Positions 8,868 to 11,002 of a stretch of DNA of 11,002 nucleotides are shown here, one piece after another. The position numbers and the translations under genes were made by a program. Under the pieces are notes generated by a model. It worked only from the letters and a program-made list of their open reading frames with translations. It was not told the DNA's origin and made no database searches. The DNA is from UBA4615 sp044342535. GTDB lineage: Bacteria; Pseudomonadota; Gammaproteobacteria; Burkholderiales; Burkholderiaceae_E. Position 1 is the stretch's first letter. Each line of letters begins with the position of its first letter. The stretch is taken from positions 1 to 11,002 of the forward strand of contig JBIIPQ010000119.1 of the NCBI GenBank assembly GCA_044342535.1, written 5' to 3'.

Positions 8868-9763
8868 CCGCGAGCACCGAGCCCGCCGGCGTCGCGGCCC
8901 TGCCCGCGGGCGTCGCCCCCGACACCGGCGACAGCCCCGGCCGGCTGGCCGTGCGCGCCGTGCTGTCGCGGCCCACCGCGGTCTTCGGCGGCGTGGTGCT
9001 GGTGCTGGTGAGCCTGCTGGCGGTCTTCGCGCCGTGGATCGCGCCCTACGACCCGCTCGCCACCAGTTGGGCCGCGGTGCGCAAGGCGCCGAGCGCGGCG
9101 CACTGGTTCGGCACCGACGAGGTCGGCCGCGACCTGCTGTCGCGGACCATCTGGGGGGCACGGGCGTCGCTGTCGGCCGGCGTGATCGCGGTGACCATCG
9201 CGGTCGGTGCGGGCGTGCCGATCGGCATGCTCGCCGGCTATGTCGGCGGCTGGGTCGACGCGGTGATCGGACGGGTCACCGATGCGATGCTCGCCGTGCC
9301 CTTCCTGATCCTCGCGATCGCGCTCGCCGCGTTCCTCGGGCCGTCGCTGGGCAACGCGATGATCGCCATCGGCGTGACCGCCACGCCGATCTTCGTGCGG
9401 CTGGCACGCGGCCAGGTGCTCGCCGCCCGCGCCGAGGACTGGGTCGAGGCCGCGCGCGCCGTCGGCAACCCGCCGGCGCGCATCCTGCTGCGCCACATCC
9501 TGCCGAACATCCTGCCGCCGGTGATGGTGCAGGCCACGCTCGCGGTGGCCGCGGCGATCATCGCCGAGGCGAGCCTGTCCTTCCTCGGCCTCGGGCAGCA
9601 GCCGCCGGCGCCCAGCTGGGGCTCGATGCTCAACACCGCGCAGCGCTTCCTCACGCAGGCGCCGTGGATGGCGGTGTTCCCGGGCATCGCGATCTTCCTG
9701 ACCGTGCTGGCGTTCAACCTGTTCGGCGACGGGTTGAGGGACGCGCTGGATCCGAAGAAGTAG
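8864..9763 (+). CDS. Dipeptide/oligopeptide ABC transporter permease (DppC-like)
   Basis: The second permease, 299 residues, forming the channel with the DppB-like subunit. The ATG at 8864 is chosen because it overlaps the previous stop by four bases and gives the usual DppC architecture: a variable cytoplasmic N-terminus, a first helix at about residues 42-62, and the periplasmic HWFGTDEVGRD motif starting at His80. The coupling loop follows around residues 190-220 (EDWVEAARAVGNPPARILLRHILPN), and the C-terminal SFLGLGQQPPAPSWG typical of DppC/OppC comes last. The same frame is open further upstream, but that part lies inside the first permease and is not coding. It is the last transporter gene before the insertion sequence, which begins 9 bases after the stop. 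Confidence 0.95.
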   Translation: MTASTEPAGVAALPAGVAPDTGDSPGRLAVRAVLSRPTAVFGGVVLVLVSLLAVFAPWIAPYDPLATSWAAVRKAPSAAHWFGTDEVGRDLLSRTIWGARASLSAGVIAVTIAVGAGVPIGMLAGYVGGWVDAVIGRVTDAMLAVPFLILAIALAAFLGPSLGNAMIAIGVTATPIFVRLARGQVLAARAEDWVEAARAVGNPPARILLRHILPNILPPVMVQATLAVAAAIIAEASLSFLGLGQQPPAPSWGSMLNTAQRFLTQAPWMAVFPGIAIFLTVLAFNLFGDGLRDALDPKK

Positions 9764-9769
9764 GGCGTC

Positions 9770-9772
9770 TCA
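9770..9772. repeat. Target-site duplication, left copy (TCA)
   Basis: TCA directly precedes the left inverted repeat and is matched by TCA at 10999-11001 after the right inverted repeat. With one flanking base each side the original target reads CTCAG, fitting the TNA duplications described for some IS5 subgroups. Confidence 0.6.
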
Positions 9773-9788
9773 GTGGGTGTAAACGAAA
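9773..9788 (+). repeat. Left terminal inverted repeat of the insertion sequence
   Basis: Sixteen bases matching the reverse complement of 10983-10998 at 14 positions; the mismatches are the second and ninth bases. It marks the left boundary recognised by the transposase. Confidence 0.8.
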
Positions 9789-9841
9789 GCATGTGCTCGC
9801 CCGTTAAGCGCTGATCGAGGCAGCATTCGACGAGGCGGGGA

Positions 9842-10978
9842 ATGGCGACGAGCAGCGCGAAGAAGCAGGCGGGACGAGCGGGCCGCAGGCCTTCGTTGAA
9901 CGCCGAGCACACAGCCGTACTGCGGGCGATCACGCAGGAGCAGCCCCGGTCGTCGCTTGACGAAGTCACATGGGAGTTGTTTCGCCGTACCGGCACGAAG
10001 GTCAATCCGGTGACTGTGCGCAAGGCCTTGCGGCAGGCCGGTATCGAGCGACTCAAGCCGCTGCGCCGCGCGGGCGAGCGCGCCGCTGTGCAGGGTCGTG
10101 CGCCTCAGCGAGTGGGCTACACCGACGCGCACCGTCGCAGTGACGGCGCAAGCGGCATGAACACCGACTTGACCGATGCCGAGTGGGCGTTGGTGGCAGA
10201 CCTGTTCGAGCGCGACGGCAAGCGCGGCGCACCGCCCCGCTATGAGCGCCGCACGATGGTCGATGCCTGCTGCTATGCACTGCGCACCGGGTGTGCCTGG
10301 CGCCTGCTGCCCAAGAGCTTCCCGCCATGGCAGGCGGTCTACATGTCCTTCAAGCGCTGGGGCAGCGCCGGCGTGTTCGAGGCGATGCACGACCGGCTGC
10401 GCCAGCAGTGGCGCGACCGCATCGGCAAGGCACCCGAACCCACCGCGGCCATCATCGACTCGCAGAGCACCCGCAGCACCGCGCAAGGCGGCAACACCGG
10501 CTTCGACGCGGGCAAGAAGGTCAAGGGCCGCAAGCGTCATCTTGTGGTCGACACGCTGGGCCTCTTGCTGGCCGTGACGATCACCGCCGCCAGTGTTCAG
10601 GATCGCGATGCAGCAGCCGAAGTCGTCGCCAAGGCTTGCAACAAGGTTCCTGGGCTGCAAAAGCTGTACGCCGACGGCGCCTACGGCGGCCAATGCAGCC
10701 GGACCATCGAGCAGACTCACGGCATCAGCGTGGAGGTCGTGCGCCACCCTGGCAACCGCAGCACCGGCACCTGGCAGGACGCCCAACAGCCGCTGTGGCC
10801 CGCAGTGGTCGCCAAGGGCTTCGTCGTGCAGGCCAAGCGCTGGGTGGTCGAGCGCACTCACGCCTGGAACGAGCGCTGCCGCCGCCTCATCGCACACCAT
10901 GATCGATCAGACTGGGCCCCGCTGGCGTGGGTCTGGTTGGCCGAAGCGCGTATCCTCGCTACCAGACTGACGACGTAA
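9842..10978 (+). CDS. IS5-family DDE transposase with N-terminal helix-turn-helix extension
   Basis: A 378-residue transposase that should cut and join the element's ends. The C-terminal part from Met106 (MNTDLTDAEWALVADLF) is a standard IS5 transposase: insertion-domain start YERRTMVDACCYALRTGC, Asp206 in IIDSQS, the KVKGRKRHLVVDTLGLLLAV signature near 225-244, Asp278 in YADGAYGG, and Glu337 in WVVERTHAWNERCRR, giving a complete DDE triad. The first 105 residues are an addition. RRPSLNAEHTAVLRAITQEQ and SSLDEVTWELFRRTG followed by TVRKALRQAGIERLK look like the helix-turn-helix region of IS630/Tc1-type proteins, probably for end binding. GAGG at 9832-9835 is a plausible ribosome binding site for the ATG at 9842. 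An internal start at 10157 could make a short form but has no good binding site. Confidence 0.92.
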   Translation: MATSSAKKQAGRAGRRPSLNAEHTAVLRAITQEQPRSSLDEVTWELFRRTGTKVNPVTVRKALRQAGIERLKPLRRAGERAAVQGRAPQRVGYTDAHRRSDGASGMNTDLTDAEWALVADLFERDGKRGAPPRYERRTMVDACCYALRTGCAWRLLPKSFPPWQAVYMSFKRWGSAGVFEAMHDRLRQQWRDRIGKAPEPTAAIIDSQSTRSTAQGGNTGFDAGKKVKGRKRHLVVDTLGLLLAVTITAASVQDRDAAAEVVAKACNKVPGLQKLYADGAYGGQCSRTIEQTHGISVEVVRHPGNRSTGTWQDAQQPLWPAVVAKGFVVQAKRWVVERTHAWNERCRRLIAHHDRSDWAPLAWVWLAEARILATRLTT

Positions 10979-10982
10979 AACA

Positions 10983-10998
10983 TTTCGTTCACACCCTC
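10983..10998 (-). repeat. Right terminal inverted repeat of the insertion sequence
   Basis: Read on the minus strand, this is GAGGGTGTGAACGAAA, pairing with the left end at 14 of 16 positions. It begins 4 bases after the transposase stop codon. Confidence 0.8.
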
Positions 10999-11001
10999 TC
11001 A
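10999..11001. repeat. Target-site duplication, right copy (TCA)
   Basis: TCA matches the left copy at 9770-9772. Only one base of flanking sequence remains before the window ends, so a longer duplication cannot be excluded. Confidence 0.55.
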
Positions 11002-11002
11002 G

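Larger units (their letters stand above)
9773..10998 (+). mobile_element. Complete IS5-family insertion sequence
   Basis: The element spans 1226 bases. Its ends form an imperfect inverted repeat: GTGGGTGTAAACGAAA on the left and, read from the other strand, GAGGGTGTGAACGAAA on the right, 14 of 16 matching. A TCA flanks both sides. It holds one transposase gene with an intact catalytic triad and no frameshift, so it may still be active. It lies 9 bases after the last transporter gene, so it separates that operon from whatever originally followed. Its codon use looks less GC-biased than that of its neighbours, which suits recent arrival. The assignment to a subgroup (IS427- or IS1031-like by the TNA duplication) is tentative. 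Confidence 0.85.

Overview
The window is a very GC-rich (about 70 percent by eye) piece of bacterial chromosome with dense, mostly operonic genes. Codon use, the dipeptide-transporter arrangement next to a DUF1028 gene, and an IS5-family element all suit a betaproteobacterium of the Burkholderiales. That placement is inference; no rRNA or taxonomic marker is present.

Left part, minus strand (1-2465, possibly starting at 2552): a flavin monooxygenase with a perfect type I Baeyer-Villiger fingerprint, followed by the first 300 codons of an acetyl-CoA hydrolase/CoA-transferase family gene that runs off the left edge. They are 91 bases apart and probably co-transcribed, which suggests oxidation of a ketone or similar carbon compound coupled to acyl-CoA handling. 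Two short tandem repeats lie in the gap between them. One of them duplicates the monooxygenase stop-codon region.

Divergent control region (about 2466-2659): it holds a 13-G homopolymer, a 15-base palindrome, a possible -10 box and a clear ribosome binding site for the rightward crotonase gene (2660-3442). This crotonase lacks both glutamates used by classical enoyl-CoA hydratases.

Centre and right, plus strand (3548-9763): six tightly packed genes encode a DUF1028 protein and a complete family 5 (dipeptide/oligopeptide/nickel type) ABC importer. The order is DUF1028, ATPase 1 (DppD-like), ATPase 2 (DppF-like), periplasmic binding protein (DppA-like), permease 1 (DppB-like), permease 2 (DppC-like). 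GTGA and ATGA overlaps and short gaps mark it as one operon. The importer should bring a small peptide or peptide-like compound into the cytoplasm, where the DUF1028 protein, a possible N-terminal-nucleophile hydrolase, may act on it or on a related molecule.

Right end (9773-10998): a complete IS5-family insertion sequence with 16-base imperfect terminal inverted repeats (14 of 16 matching) and an apparent TCA target duplication sits 9 bases after the last permease stop codon. Its transposase carries an unusual N-terminal helix-turn-helix extension of about 105 residues. No tRNA, rRNA, CRISPR array or riboswitch was seen, and no stretch longer than 300 bases lacks a gene. I found no clearly novel multi-gene system. 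The points most worth following up are the DUF1028 protein with Thr2 as a candidate nucleophile, the two enzymes lacking canonical catalytic residues, and the extended transposase.
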